A stretch of 56,776 nucleotides of DNA from WJLG01 sp964602485 (GTDB taxonomy: Bacteria > Patescibacteriota > Patescibacteriia > Patescibacteriales > WJLG01), in the NCBI GenBank assembly GCA_964602485.1, contig CAZRQU010000006.1:1-56776 (forward strand), in the 5' to 3' direction. Shown here one piece after another: positions 33,144 through 42,528 of this stretch. Under the pieces are notes generated by a model. That model was not told the DNA's origin. It did no database searches and saw nothing but the letters and a program-made list of their open reading frames with translations. A program made the position numbers and the translations under genes. Position 1 is the stretch's first letter. Every line of letters starts with the position of its first letter.

Positions 33144-35786
33144 TTATTTGGCGAAAAACATCTCGTCCTCAGGATCAAGGTCGCTACCCTTGGCCTTCTC
33201 ATCTCCTCCTCCTTCTTCTTCATCGTTATTTTCGCTATCTTCTTCATCGTCTGTATCAGCTCCTTGGTTTTTATTATCCTCTTCTTGATCATCTTCCTCA
33301 AGTTCATTGTCATGATCTTCATCTTCGTCGTTGCCGTTTTCATCTTCTGATGACCCATCATCGGAAACTGCCGGCGATTCAGGCACCTCACCCAAACTAT
33401 TGACCTCCTCTTCATCATCGTCCCCCAAATAACTTTCCGGTGCTTGGGACTCGCTACGGTCATGCAGGGCCGCTCCTGATGCCGGCATTGATCGCTGTCT
33501 ATCGGCCTGTTCTTGGGTCACCAGTATCTCTCTTGGTTTGGCTCCATTGGACGGACCGATAATACCGGCTTCTTCCAGTTCATCCATTATCCTGGCCGCT
33601 CGAGCATAACCGATGGACATTCTTCTCTGCAAAAAAGAAGCAGAGGCTTTGCCTGAAGAAAGAACCATCTCTTTGGCGTCAGCGAACAGGTCATCAACCT
33701 CTTCGGTCATATTCCCCTCCAAACCAACGCCGGCAACTCCGCCAACTTTCTGTCTGTCGGTCACTCCTTCAACATATTCGAACTCCCCGCTCTTATCTTT
33801 TATATAATTGACTACCCTTTTTATTTCTTCATCACTAACCAAAGCGCCTTGAAGTCTTTTTGGCTTGGAAATATCAGCGGTCAAGAAAAGCATATCACCC
33901 TTGCCTAAAAGTTTGTCCGCCCCCTGGGTGTCCAAAATAGTCTTGGAGTCTATGGCCGAAGCCACGGAAAAGGCGATACGAGCCGGAGTATTGGCTTTTA
34001 TCAAACCAGTGATAACATCCACCGAAGGCCTTTGAGTGGCCAAGACCAAATGTATGCCTACCGCTCTGGCCATTTGGGTCAAACGAATAACGCTTGATTC
34101 TATGTCTTTGGCGGCTGCCACCATCAGATCGGCCAGCTCATCGACTATGAAGACTATGTACGGCATCTTCTCTCCGCTTTTGACCGTCTTGTTATATGAT
34201 TCTATATTCCTCTTCTTTTCCTTGGATAGGACCTCGAACCTTCTGTCCATCTCATTCAAACACCAACGCAAGGCATTGACCGTCTTTTTGACATTGGTGA
34301 TCACTGGTGTCAAAAGATGAGGAATGCCATCATAAACAGTTAACTCGACCCTTTTGGGATCAACCAGAATAAAACGCAGATCCTCGGGATCGTTCTGATA
34401 AAGCAAACTAAGGATAATGCCGTTCAAACAAACGGATTTACCAGAACCAGTAGCGCCGGCAACCAGCAAGTGAGGCATTTTGGTTATGTCATAGGTCCAG
34501 ATCTTTCCGGCCACATCCTTACCTAAAGCAATGGTCAAATTACTCTTGGCCCGCTTGAACTCCTTACCGTTTATGATCTCTCGTAAAGAGACTATGGCCT
34601 TGCTCTTATTAGGGACTTCCACACCAACCAATGACTTACCAGGTATCGGCGCTTCTATTCTAATAGGATGAGCGGCCAAGGCCAAGGCCAGATCATTGCT
34701 CAAAGTAGTGATGCGAGAAAGTTTAACGCCTTCTGCTGGCTTAAAACTGTACTGAGTAACGGTCGGACCGACAGCTGTATCAGCCATGCTTACCGGAATG
34801 CCGAAATTCTCCAAAGTCTTTTCTATTACCAAGGCACTGTTCTTTATATCGCCTGATGACGGCTTACCGGTAGACTTATCCAAAAGATCTACTGGCAGGT
34901 CTATCTTTACTTTACTAGCCCTCCATCTATCCCCATCATCTTCCTCCTCTTTGGCTTTGCTTTTGGTTTTGGCCGGTTTTTCTTCTTTACTAATGCTTTC
35001 TTCCATAAATTCTGGTTCTTGCGGAGAATCGGCTATCATCTTCTTGGTGAATTCCAAAGCTTCAGCCTCTTCTTCGGCTTCTTGCTCCTGGCCTTTCTTT
35101 TTATTCAATTTTATATCATCCTTCTCGTCAACATCGTCTTCCGCCTCTTCATATTCTTCAGCTAACTCTTTTTTGTCGCGTCCATTGAACAACCACCCCA
35201 ACACGAACTTGGCCGGAAAAAGTATCTTGGCCAAAAGACTGCTTTCGCCAAAAAGACTGACCAAGGAGGTGTTGAATATCAACAATAAGGAAATTATCAA
35301 TAAGGCGGTTTGAACCACTAGTCCACCCCAAAAACCAAGGACGTTCATGAACACTTTAGCCAGATACATCCCCATAAAGCCACCTCCATAACCTCCTCGA
35401 GCGGCGTCCGACCACTCTTCGATCGGTAAAAAGAAATGAAAAAGGGAAAGAACGGATACAAGCATCAAAAACAGGCCAAGTATGCTAGCTCCTTTTATAT
35501 AACTTTTATCCTCTTTATATAAGAATACGCCCCAGGTTATCAGCAAAGGCGGGAAGATCCATCTTCCCCAGCCAAAAGCCAGTTCCTGCCCCTTAGCCAA
35601 TATCTCGCCAAAGCTGCCGGATAGGTCGAACAAGCTCAAAAAGCTCAATACTCCCAAGAGAACCACGCAAACGACCAAAATTCCTTTCTTGGTCTCTCCG
35701 GCCAGATCCATTTCCGGCATCGGAAGACTTTTGAATTTGGAAGCTTGTTTCTTTTTCCCCTTATTTTTCTTTTTATTTTTTGCCAT
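33144..35786 (-). CDS. ftsK: DNA translocase FtsK with long acidic tail
   Basis: The 880-residue protein pumps DNA at the septum. It has an N-terminal basic stretch, four TM segments (about 33-52, 75-90, 98-120, 140-172), a charged linker and the motor. Walker A is GATGSGKS (444-451), Walker B IVFIVDEL (544-551). A winged-helix gamma domain, which reads DNA polarity signs, is at about 694-757 (FLQRRMSIGYARAARIMDELE). The family normally ends soon after gamma; here about 120 more residues follow, the last ~90 very Asp/Glu-rich. A candidate leader ORF with the only good SD lies just before the start. Confidence 0.95.
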   Translation of the reverse strand: MAKNKKKNKGKKKQASKFKSLPMPEMDLAGETKKGILVVCVVLLGVLSFLSLFDLSGSFGEILAKGQELAFGWGRWIFPPLLITWGVFLYKEDKSYIKGASILGLFLMLVSVLSLFHFFLPIEEWSDAARGGYGGGFMGMYLAKVFMNVLGFWGGLVVQTALLIISLLLIFNTSLVSLFGESSLLAKILFPAKFVLGWLFNGRDKKELAEEYEEAEDDVDEKDDIKLNKKKGQEQEAEEEAEALEFTKKMIADSPQEPEFMEESISKEEKPAKTKSKAKEEEDDGDRWRASKVKIDLPVDLLDKSTGKPSSGDIKNSALVIEKTLENFGIPVSMADTAVGPTVTQYSFKPAEGVKLSRITTLSNDLALALAAHPIRIEAPIPGKSLVGVEVPNKSKAIVSLREIINGKEFKRAKSNLTIALGKDVAGKIWTYDITKMPHLLVAGATGSGKSVCLNGIILSLLYQNDPEDLRFILVDPKRVELTVYDGIPHLLTPVITNVKKTVNALRWCLNEMDRRFEVLSKEKKRNIESYNKTVKSGEKMPYIVFIVDELADLMVAAAKDIESSVIRLTQMARAVGIHLVLATQRPSVDVITGLIKANTPARIAFSVASAIDSKTILDTQGADKLLGKGDMLFLTADISKPKRLQGALVSDEEIKRVVNYIKDKSGEFEYVEGVTDRQKVGGVAGVGLEGNMTEEVDDLFADAKEMVLSSGKASASFLQRRMSIGYARAARIMDELEEAGIIGPSNGAKPREILVTQEQADRQRSMPASGAALHDRSESQAPESYLGDDDEEEVNSLGEVPESPAVSDDGSSEDENGNDEDEDHDNELEEDDQEEDNKNQGADTDDEEDSENNDEEEGGGDEKAKGSDLDPEDEMFFAK

Positions 35787-35797
35787 AGATCGATTTT

Positions 35798-35833
35798 TTA
35801 ACTTACGAACTCTAAAAAATGATCGTTTTTCAA
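35798..35833 (-). CDS. Candidate leader peptide of ftsK, 11 codons
   Basis: On the minus strand, AAGGAGG is followed after 6 nt by TTG and then ten sense codons to TAA (35798-35800), 11 nt before the ftsK ATG. The product would be LKNDHFLEFVS (first residue read as Met). The ftsK ATG itself has no SD. The ORF overlaps a GTCGTTTTT/AAAAACGAT hairpin followed by a T run. This could be translational coupling or attenuation, but it may be chance. Confidence 0.3.
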   Translation of the reverse strand: MKNDHFLEFVS

Positions 35834-35930
35834 AAACGACCTCCTTGTGGGTTGTTTATAATATAATATTACCACAAAAAAGACTTTAGAAAAAGAAAGA
35901 CTCGCCTATGCTCGACCTATTGGCCTCTCT

Positions 35931-35959
35931 TTGACAATATTAATAAAATATGCTATAAT
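35931..35959 (+). promoter_or_regulatory. Consensus sigma70 promoter of the small secreted protein gene
   Basis: TTGACA (35931-35936), exactly 17 nt, then TATAAT (35954-35959). This gives a 5' leader of about 95 nt to the ATG at 36061, ending in AAAGGAGCTTCATT. Confidence 0.85.
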
Positions 35960-36060
35960 ATAGATAGAAGATAAAGCTACACCAGACCATTGACCCTAAT
36001 AAGGCCGTTAAACAATAATTTGCTTATTTTACATAAAACTTATCTGAAAGGAGCTTCATT

Positions 36061-36390
36061 ATGAAGTATTTCATCGTTCTTTTCGCTCTTATCTCCGCAA
36101 CTGTCTCCGTCCGCGCCGAAAATTTCGTTTCTCAGGACTTCTACAGCAGTGTTTCGACCTACACGGTCGAATGCGACGAAACTGGACACTGTTACCTGGT
36201 GCTGGAAAGCGCCGGGTTCAAGAAGCTGAAAAGCGAACGGGTATTGGTTACTGCTCGCAACAGCGAAACCAACACTTGGCGACGGCTAGGAAAGATCAAA
36301 GGCAGTAAGGTGACTATTACCTTTCAGTGCCAAGAAGATGCTGAAAAGTATCTCAGATCATGGCATTGGAAGGTTGAAAGCTTCTCGTAA
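36061..36390 (+). CDS. Small secreted protein, family unknown
   Basis: A 109-residue protein with an export signal (about 1-19, ending in VRA). The mature part has Cys residues at VECDETGHC and at QCQED, so a disulfide is possible, and a mixed strand/helix content. I do not recognise the family. It has a perfect consensus promoter and good SD, so it may be strongly expressed. Ile codons are ATC/ATT with no ATA, unlike the housekeeping genes here. The gene stop lies inside a 15-bp perfect hairpin. Confidence 0.65.
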   Translation: MKYFIVLFALISATVSVRAENFVSQDFYSSVSTYTVECDETGHCYLVLESAGFKKLKSERVLVTARNSETNTWRRLGKIKGSKVTITFQCQEDAEKYLRSWHWKVESFS

Positions 36391-36403
36391 GCTTTCAACC
36401 TTC
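36369..36403 (+). terminator. 15-bp perfect hairpin overlapping the stop codon
   Basis: GAAGGTTGAAAGCTT (36369-36383) pairs with AAGCTTTCAACCTTC (36389-36403) around CTCGT. The TAA at 36388-36390 is inside it. It lacks a T run, so it may stabilise the 3' end or act with the next GC-rich hairpin (about 36411-36440) near the convergent gene. Confidence 0.55.
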
Positions 36404-36426
36404 GTTCAATAGCGGTTCTCTACACT

Positions 36427-38607
36427 CTAGGGGGCCGCTTTTTTCTTTTGCTGGAATACAATGACGATAACAGCGCTTCCGGCGACAATTGCAGCCAAAA
36501 CATACTTCAATAAATCTTTTTTATCGCTTCTAGCCGGCAATTCCCATTCTTCAACCTCCTTTTGGCCAAGTACTTGTCCGGATTCTTGAGGCTCTGACAA
36601 TGAATTCAAATACAGATCATTGGCATATCTGGGCAAGATGACCAGATCGCCGGAAACAATCCCTAGAACCCCTTTCACCTTCAGTTCACCGTCCTCTTTT
36701 ATATCTTTAGTGTCCGCTTCCAAATTATCTTTCAAATAAATAGTAGCTTCTCCAAAACCATCGTTCATATATATTCTGGGCAGGTCCTTCTTTACCACCT
36801 TGCCTTCTACTTCCAGCAATCTGCCTGAGTTCCTTTCAAGCAGATCCTCGGAGCTTGCCTTTTTTATCGGCAATTCATTATCTTTTTCCAACACTCTAAT
36901 GTCTTTCAGATCTTGGGTCTTTATGGTCATCTCGTCGCGAATATCCACTACCTCGCCTTTGATCTCCAATAAGTCTCCGGCCTTGATCTTTGGAAAGTCC
37001 TTTTTATAATTATAAACCTTGATGCCGGCATAATTATCAACGATATAAAAATATTGCGTACCTATAACCCCGGGCTCAACCGCTGCCACCCCTTTTGTTA
37101 TTATCTCCTGACCCAAAAACTCTCTGGCCTCCTTTATGGATACGCTTTTTGTCTCAAGCTCTTCTATGTCGGGTAAAGAGTATGTGCTCGGTTCGATATC
37201 TTCGAACCAATAATGCTTGATCTCCTCTTTTATGTCATTACCACTATCTTTTGCTTCAACCATCCCTACTCGCACCATTTTGGAGAACAAGGATTCCTGA
37301 TGATTGTCAGCCACTTTCAAGGTCACTTCATATTCTCCCGGCTTTAAAAAGGTGTGTCTAGCCTCTTGGATCCCCACCTCGGTCCCGTCTCCGAAATCCC
37401 AGCTATACCGCAGATCATCGCCCTCCTCATCGATCGTATCAGAAGCATCGAAAAAGATCTCCTTTTTTGGCTCTACCTTCTCGGGCACGGAGAAAAAAGC
37501 CTTGGGCGCCGTATTCAAGGACTTGACCTGGTTGTTCGATCCCGGGGATATCTGCGCCGAAAAGATCCAATCGCCAACCAAAGAAGAGTTAAGAAAGAAC
37601 TCCCTGGTGGAAGTGCTTATCCTGTCTAAGTCTATATGATCCGTGTTCACATAGCTATAACCTTCGGGCGCTGGCGGATATTCAAGAGTGTCTTCGGCTG
37701 TTTTTCTACTTGGCTTAAAAAGTTTGATCTCTCCTCCGGAATTATTAAGGACCAATCGGCTCTGCGGACGAAAGATGGCGAATTGTTTGCCCGGACCAAC
37801 AGTTTTGCTAAACTGGATCTCATATAAAAGATCCAGTTTGCCGAATTCGTAAACCTTTTCATCCACCTCTATTCTCCAGCCCTCCAGATCGACCGCAGTC
37901 TGGCCGATGTTCATCAACTCTATGAATTCTCCCGTCCGATCTGACCCCACAACATTGGGATATATTTCATTGATGATCATTTTACCTTTTTTATCCGCAG
38001 AAACTTCAGGATGTGCACTCCCACTGTCATCACTGTCCCCTAAAGCATCCTCTGTCAACTCATCTTTTGTGATCAATAATTCGTAATTATCTTTTTTAGG
38101 TGTGCTTTCTGCTGTTATCCAATTTCCAGCAACTAACTGCATGGTCGCCTTTGTTTCATTATCGCCGGCCGGCCAAGCCTCTAAAGCTTTTATTTCATCT
38201 ATCAAATTATCATCGTCATCAAAAAGGTTCAGATCCTCGCCGGAATTGGCCAAAGACCCGGAATATATGAGATCAGCTGTTGCTTTTGGCGCACTATCAT
38301 CGTTTGTCCTTTCCAATAAAAAATAACCTTGGGCAGGAATAACTCCTTCCAAGGTGATCTCCGGCTGGCCATCATCTGCCAAAATAAGCCAGCCGTCCAA
38401 ATTTACATTTTGACTACTTGGATTATAAAGCTCTATCCATTCGTCATTGGCAGACTCTTCCGAGCCCATCCAGCATATCTCAGAGATAAAAACAGTCTGC
38501 TCTGAAGCTTGAGCAAAAAATTTTCCTCTCACCACTAATGGCGAGAGGAAACCTGATAACAAAACCAAAGTCGCTATTAGGTACTTTTTCCCTCCTTTTG
38601 TATTCAT
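36427..38607 (-). CDS. Surface protein with LTD, PKD and OB-like domains
   Basis: I place the start at the ATG at 38607, where a signal peptide begins; a longer frame from 38703 adds unlikely sequence. The 726-residue protein has two lamin-tail-type domains (FISEICWMGSEESANDEWIE, then INEIYPNVVGSDRTGEFIEL), a PKD domain (YSWDFGDGTEVG), then two OB-fold-like segments (GTQYFYIVDNYAGIKVYN and a second of the form GEATIYLKDNL). A C-terminal TM anchor follows with a short basic tail. It is likely an extracellular, membrane-anchored protein; LTD proteins of bacteria are often secreted. A TATAAT at 38615-38620 sits 7 nt before the ATG, so the mRNA may be leaderless. Confidence 0.85.
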   Translation of the reverse strand: MNTKGGKKYLIATLVLLSGFLSPLVVRGKFFAQASEQTVFISEICWMGSEESANDEWIELYNPSSQNVNLDGWLILADDGQPEITLEGVIPAQGYFLLERTNDDSAPKATADLIYSGSLANSGEDLNLFDDDDNLIDEIKALEAWPAGDNETKATMQLVAGNWITAESTPKKDNYELLITKDELTEDALGDSDDSGSAHPEVSADKKGKMIINEIYPNVVGSDRTGEFIELMNIGQTAVDLEGWRIEVDEKVYEFGKLDLLYEIQFSKTVGPGKQFAIFRPQSRLVLNNSGGEIKLFKPSRKTAEDTLEYPPAPEGYSYVNTDHIDLDRISTSTREFFLNSSLVGDWIFSAQISPGSNNQVKSLNTAPKAFFSVPEKVEPKKEIFFDASDTIDEEGDDLRYSWDFGDGTEVGIQEARHTFLKPGEYEVTLKVADNHQESLFSKMVRVGMVEAKDSGNDIKEEIKHYWFEDIEPSTYSLPDIEELETKSVSIKEAREFLGQEIITKGVAAVEPGVIGTQYFYIVDNYAGIKVYNYKKDFPKIKAGDLLEIKGEVVDIRDEMTIKTQDLKDIRVLEKDNELPIKKASSEDLLERNSGRLLEVEGKVVKKDLPRIYMNDGFGEATIYLKDNLEADTKDIKEDGELKVKGVLGIVSGDLVILPRYANDLYLNSLSEPQESGQVLGQKEVEEWELPARSDKKDLLKYVLAAIVAGSAVIVIVFQQKKKAAP

Positions 38608-38715
38608 ATATCGAATTATATCAAAAAACCTGGATTTGCTTAATATCGTTGACAAAATGGTATATTTATGATATAAATAAAACCAATTTCCAACAAAGAA
38701 CAAAAGGAGATCTTT

Positions 38716-38994
38716 ATGAAAAAAGAGCTGTTGACAACCGCTGTAGTGACGATCGTATTGGCAGTGATCACTATCCAGCTGGTACCAATGGCCATTATCT
38801 GGACCGGCTTATCAGTGACGGTTTGGTTTTTGGTCTTTTTTCTTTTTCGCTATATGAACAACTATCCGATCGAGCAATGGCCGGAAAAGTACAAAAAGAA
38901 AGCCAAAAAAGTCGTTCTTAGCGGCGGAACCGTGTTAAGCATTTTTAGCTTAATAGCGGCAATCTTCTTTTGGAGAATGGATTCCATCATGTAG
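38716..38994 (+). CDS. Hypothetical small membrane protein
   Basis: A 92-residue protein with three hydrophobic segments (about 5-25, 27-45, 68-85) and a basic loop PEKYKKKAKK between the second and third. I do not recognise the family. AAAAGGAGATC precedes the ATG at good spacing, and a strong terminator follows, so it is a single-gene unit. It is transcribed away from the LTD protein gene and toward the pilus operon. Confidence 0.6.
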   Translation: MKKELLTTAVVTIVLAVITIQLVPMAIIWTGLSVTVWFLVFFLFRYMNNYPIEQWPEKYKKKAKKVVLSGGTVLSIFSLIAAIFFWRMDSIM

Positions 38995-39018
38995 GATCTT
39001 TTCCAAAAAAAGATCACT

Positions 39019-39050
39019 CCCCTTTGCATCAAAAGATGCCAAGGGGATTT
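39019..39050 (+). terminator. Intrinsic terminator after the small membrane protein gene
   Basis: CCCCTTTGCATC and GATGCCAAGGGG pair (one G-T) and are followed by ATTTTATTTT. Confidence 0.85.
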
Positions 39051-39095
39051 TATTTTATTGCCAATATACGCCCGACCGAACACATTATGTTCTTT

Positions 39096-39124
39096 ATGAC
39101 AATCGACCCTTATTATGTTATAAT
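39096..39124 (+). promoter_or_regulatory. Promoter of the type IV pilus operon
   Basis: ATGACA (39096-39101), 17-nt spacer, TATAAT (39119-39124) with an extended TG one base before the -10 box. The leader is only about 25 nt and has no SD before the pilB ATG. Confidence 0.75.
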
Positions 39125-39156
39125 TATATTAAAGTATGCGTTAATACCGCTAATTT

Positions 39157-40878
39157 ATGTTTTCAAGCCAACAACTAAGGACCATTCTGACCAAAACCAG
39201 GACCGTATCAGCTAAAGATTTCGATAAACTGGCCAAGGAAGCTCAGGAAAAAAGCAAAAACACGGAAGAATACCTAATAAGGAAAAAAGTTGTCAACCAG
39301 AAAGAACTATATGAGAAGGCAGCCAAATTCTTTGAGGTGCCTTTTATCGAACTTAAAGACCAGGAGATAAATGGAGAGGCCTTGCAAATGATACCGGAAA
39401 CTATTGCTATCAGTCATAATTTAATAGCTTTCGACCTGGATAAGAACAAACTGAAGATAGCCGTACTTGATCCGAGCGACCTGGAGATATTCGAATCAAT
39501 AAAAAAGAAAACCGGCAAAAAACTCGAACTGCATGTAACCACTCCTCCCCAAATAAAAGATGCTTTAAAAAAATATCAAGAGACCATAAGATCGGAAATA
39601 AAACACATCTCCGGAGAAGAAGATGAGGAGCAAACGAACAAGGACCTGAAAGAAATAGCCGAAGGCATAAATATAGTAAAGATAGTCAATGATCTTATAG
39701 AATACGCCATTTTTCAAGGGGCCAGCGATATACATATAGAAGCCGAGGAGAAAGAAGTGGTGATACGCTACCGAATAGACGGAGTGCTGAGGAAGGTTAT
39801 GTCTTTGAATAAATCACTGCATGCCGGCATAATCGCCCGCATCAAGATACTTTCCGATCTTAAGGTAGACGAACATCGCCTGCCTCAAGATGGACGTTTC
39901 AAAATAAACAATGAACGCTATAAAATATCTTTCCGTGTTTCCATCATTCCCACTTTTGACGGGGAGAAGGTGGTTATCCGTCTTCTGAACGAAGATTCAC
40001 AAATGCTTTCTCTGGATCAATTGGGCTTGCCGGAAAGAGAATTCGATATAGTCAAAAGGAATATAAATAAACCGCATGGCATGATCCTGGTTACCGGACC
40101 GACAGGCTCTGGTAAAACCACCACCCTTTATACGGTCATGCGAATACTGAACACTCCTAAAGTAAACATATCCACCATAGAGAATCCGATAGAATACCGC
40201 ATGCCCCATATCAATCAATCTCAAGTCAACCCTAAGATAGGTTACACTTTTGCCAGCGGCCTAAGAGCCTTTTTGCGCCAAGACCCGGATATAATAATGG
40301 TTGGTGAGATACGCGACGAGGAAACAGCGGAAATAGCGGTTCATGCCGCCATGACCGGACACCTGCTCCTGTCGACCCTACATACCAACGACACGGTCAC
40401 TACCCTGCCCAGACTCTCACAAATGGGTATTCCCAGCTTTTTGATAGCTTCCACCACCAATATGATAATATCGCAAAGACTGGCTAGAAGGGTTTGCCCC
40501 GAATGTAAAAAGGAGCACAAAATGGATAAAAAAATGATATCTGAAATAAAAAAACAGGTTCCGAACATAGAAACCATCCTGGCCAAACTGGCCAATAATA
40601 AATTGATAAATTCTGATAAACTTGAAGAACTGCCCTTTATGAAGGGTCAAGGCTGTAAAAAATGCAGCAACACTGGATATAAAGGCAGAAGCGGGATCTA
40701 CGAAGTCTTGGAAGTTACGGAAGAGGTATCCCAGTTGATATTAAAAAATGCCGATGCTTCCGTCATTAAAAAAGAAGCGGAAAAACAGGGAATGCTCACC
40801 TTGGCGGAAAATGGTCTGATAAAAGCCGCTTCCGGAGAAACCACCTTAGAAGAGGTTCTCAGGGTCACCAAAGAGTGA
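39157..40878 (+). CDS. pilB: Type IV pilus assembly ATPase
   Basis: The 573-residue GspE/PilB-type ATPase powers pilus extension. The N-terminal MshEN-like region covers about 1-150. The core has Walker A GPTGSGKTT (about 313-321), Asp box/Walker B (DPDIIMVGEIRDEETAEIA) and the His box. A zinc site is formed by CPEC (about 449) and CKKC near the end (GCKKCSNTGYKGRSGIYEV). No PilT is found in the window, so retraction is not shown. It has no SD. Confidence 0.95.
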   Translation: MFSSQQLRTILTKTRTVSAKDFDKLAKEAQEKSKNTEEYLIRKKVVNQKELYEKAAKFFEVPFIELKDQEINGEALQMIPETIAISHNLIAFDLDKNKLKIAVLDPSDLEIFESIKKKTGKKLELHVTTPPQIKDALKKYQETIRSEIKHISGEEDEEQTNKDLKEIAEGINIVKIVNDLIEYAIFQGASDIHIEAEEKEVVIRYRIDGVLRKVMSLNKSLHAGIIARIKILSDLKVDEHRLPQDGRFKINNERYKISFRVSIIPTFDGEKVVIRLLNEDSQMLSLDQLGLPEREFDIVKRNINKPHGMILVTGPTGSGKTTTLYTVMRILNTPKVNISTIENPIEYRMPHINQSQVNPKIGYTFASGLRAFLRQDPDIIMVGEIRDEETAEIAVHAAMTGHLLLSTLHTNDTVTTLPRLSQMGIPSFLIASTTNMIISQRLARRVCPECKKEHKMDKKMISEIKKQVPNIETILAKLANNKLINSDKLEELPFMKGQGCKKCSNTGYKGRSGIYEVLEVTEEVSQLILKNADASVIKKEAEKQGMLTLAENGLIKAASGETTLEEVLRVTKE

Positions 40879-40927
40879 TCATATCAAGGAACAAGTTTAC
40901 CTGCTTGGCTCTTGAAAAGAATACATT

Positions 40928-42058
40928 ATGAAAAAGGAGGAAAAACAAAGAAATGTTGGGGATAACAATTCCCGTCAAGAGACTTTTTCCGAAAAAATGG
41001 AGAAATTGCTCTTAAGATTGGGCAATGTACCAGCTAAAGAGAAACTCTTTTTTGTTAGGCACTTGAGCATAATGCTCAAAGGTGGAATACCTTTCTCGTC
41101 CGCTTTTGAAACTTTGGCCAAACAGACCAAAAACAAACTTTTCGCTCGAGTTTTGAAAAACGTCTCTGCCGACATCAATCGCGGTAAAAGCCTATCAGAA
41201 AGCCTTAGGCCTTACGAAAAGATATTCGATGAATATTTTATCAACATGATAGAGTCCGGAGAAATATCCGGAAAACTAGAAGAGGTCTTGAACCAGCTGT
41301 ACATACACTTAAAGAAAAAGCATGAGATGGTCTCCAGAGTGAAAGCCGCTCTAACCTATCCGGCCTTCGTGATAACGGTAATGGTCGGAATAGCCATATT
41401 CATGATGATATCGGTGGTGCCTAAAATAACCAGCATCTTCGATGAATACGAAGCTGAGTTGCCGCTGATGACCAGGGTTCTTATAAATATCAGCGATTTT
41501 ATGATCAACAATGGCCTGTTCGTCATAATTTCCACCGTAGTTCTGATATTATCAACGATAAAGATACTTCAAACCAAGCGAGGCAAATACATCTTTCAAT
41601 TATTGATCATGCGAATGCCGGTATTCTCATCAATGATAAAAAAGATAAACATCGCCAGATTCTCTCGAACCGTCAGCTCTTTGCTAAAAACCGACATAAT
41701 GATAATAAAAACATTTCAAATAACCGCCGGCGTACTGGGTAATCTCCATTACAGAAAAGTGGTGATGAAAATATCGGAAAAGATAAAAAAAGGCGGACAG
41801 ATAAACGAGGTCATCAAAGATTATCCTGATTATTTCCCGCCAGTGGTCATTCAAATGATCATGGTCGGCGAACAAACCGGTGAGCTGGACGACATTCTTT
41901 CCGAACTGGCCGAATTCTATGAAGATGAAGTGGAAAAGACCTTGGAAACATTGCCTTCATTGATAGAACCTCTCTTGATACTAGTTCTTGGCGTGGGGGT
42001 TGGATTGATGGCCGCAGCCATAATCCTGCCGATGTATTTCTTAACTTCGGCTGTTTAA
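40928..42058 (+). CDS. pilC: Type IV pilus inner-membrane platform protein
   Basis: The 376-residue protein has two T2SSF domains (about 40-160 and 240-360) joined by TM segments near 140-165 and 195-215, with the last at the C-terminus (about 350-373). The N-terminal ~30 residues are polar. Typical sequences are SIMLKGGIPFSSAFETL, GEISGKLEEVL and GEQTGELDDIL. It follows pilB by 49 nt. Confidence 0.93.
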   Translation: MKKEEKQRNVGDNNSRQETFSEKMEKLLLRLGNVPAKEKLFFVRHLSIMLKGGIPFSSAFETLAKQTKNKLFARVLKNVSADINRGKSLSESLRPYEKIFDEYFINMIESGEISGKLEEVLNQLYIHLKKKHEMVSRVKAALTYPAFVITVMVGIAIFMMISVVPKITSIFDEYEAELPLMTRVLINISDFMINNGLFVIISTVVLILSTIKILQTKRGKYIFQLLIMRMPVFSSMIKKINIARFSRTVSSLLKTDIMIIKTFQITAGVLGNLHYRKVVMKISEKIKKGGQINEVIKDYPDYFPPVVIQMIMVGEQTGELDDILSELAEFYEDEVEKTLETLPSLIEPLLILVLGVGVGLMAAAIILPMYFLTSAV

Positions 42059-42064
42059 AGAATT

Positions 42065-42526
42065 ATGTTTGACAAAAAAACATCAAACAACCAAAGAGGC
42101 AGCTTTCTTATAAACGTATTGGTCTCAGTCTCTATCTTAGCCCTAGCCATGACCCTGTCCATTCCTCATCTGCGAAGATATCAGCCCAATATGAAATTGA
42201 ACGCCGTAGCCAGGGATCTAACGGCCGACCTTAGACAAGCTCAACAGCTTACCATAACGGAACAGGTCGTCCACCAGGTGGAAATGGACTTTGGCAATGA
42301 TGAATACAGCCTGATAAGGACCGGCGCCCCCACTACCACGATCAAAACAGTGGAGTTTCCGGTAGAGGTCAGTTATCAACAAATAATCGGATTGACCGGA
42401 AATAAGGTGATCTTCAATTCTTACGGCGGAGTAAGCGAGTCCGGTCAAGTAGTTCTAGACAATATCAATGGAAAATTATCCATAGTAACGATCAAGCCTT
42501 CCGGCTATATACAGCTATATCAATAA
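42065..42526 (+). CDS. Prepilin-like protein, GspH-type, with atypical signal
   Basis: A 153-residue protein with a short basic start, then RGSFLINVLVSVSILALAM, a prepilin-type hydrophobic helix with the cleavage site after Gly. The +5 residue is Asn, whereas the usual prepilin has Glu. The C-terminal half (about 60-153) is beta-rich, as in GspH/FimT minor pseudopilins. It sits 6 nt after pilC and 2 nt before the next prepilin gene. It may be a minor pilin at the tip. Confidence 0.75.
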   Translation: MFDKKTSNNQRGSFLINVLVSVSILALAMTLSIPHLRRYQPNMKLNAVARDLTADLRQAQQLTITEQVVHQVEMDFGNDEYSLIRTGAPTTTIKTVEFPVEVSYQQIIGLTGNKVIFNSYGGVSESGQVVLDNINGKLSIVTIKPSGYIQLYQ

Positions 42527-42528
42527 GT

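Noticed and set aside
33140..33463. A basic second frame inside the ftsK tail
   Set aside because: It lies in another frame of the repetitive GAT/GAA tail and is a composition artefact of the acidic codons.
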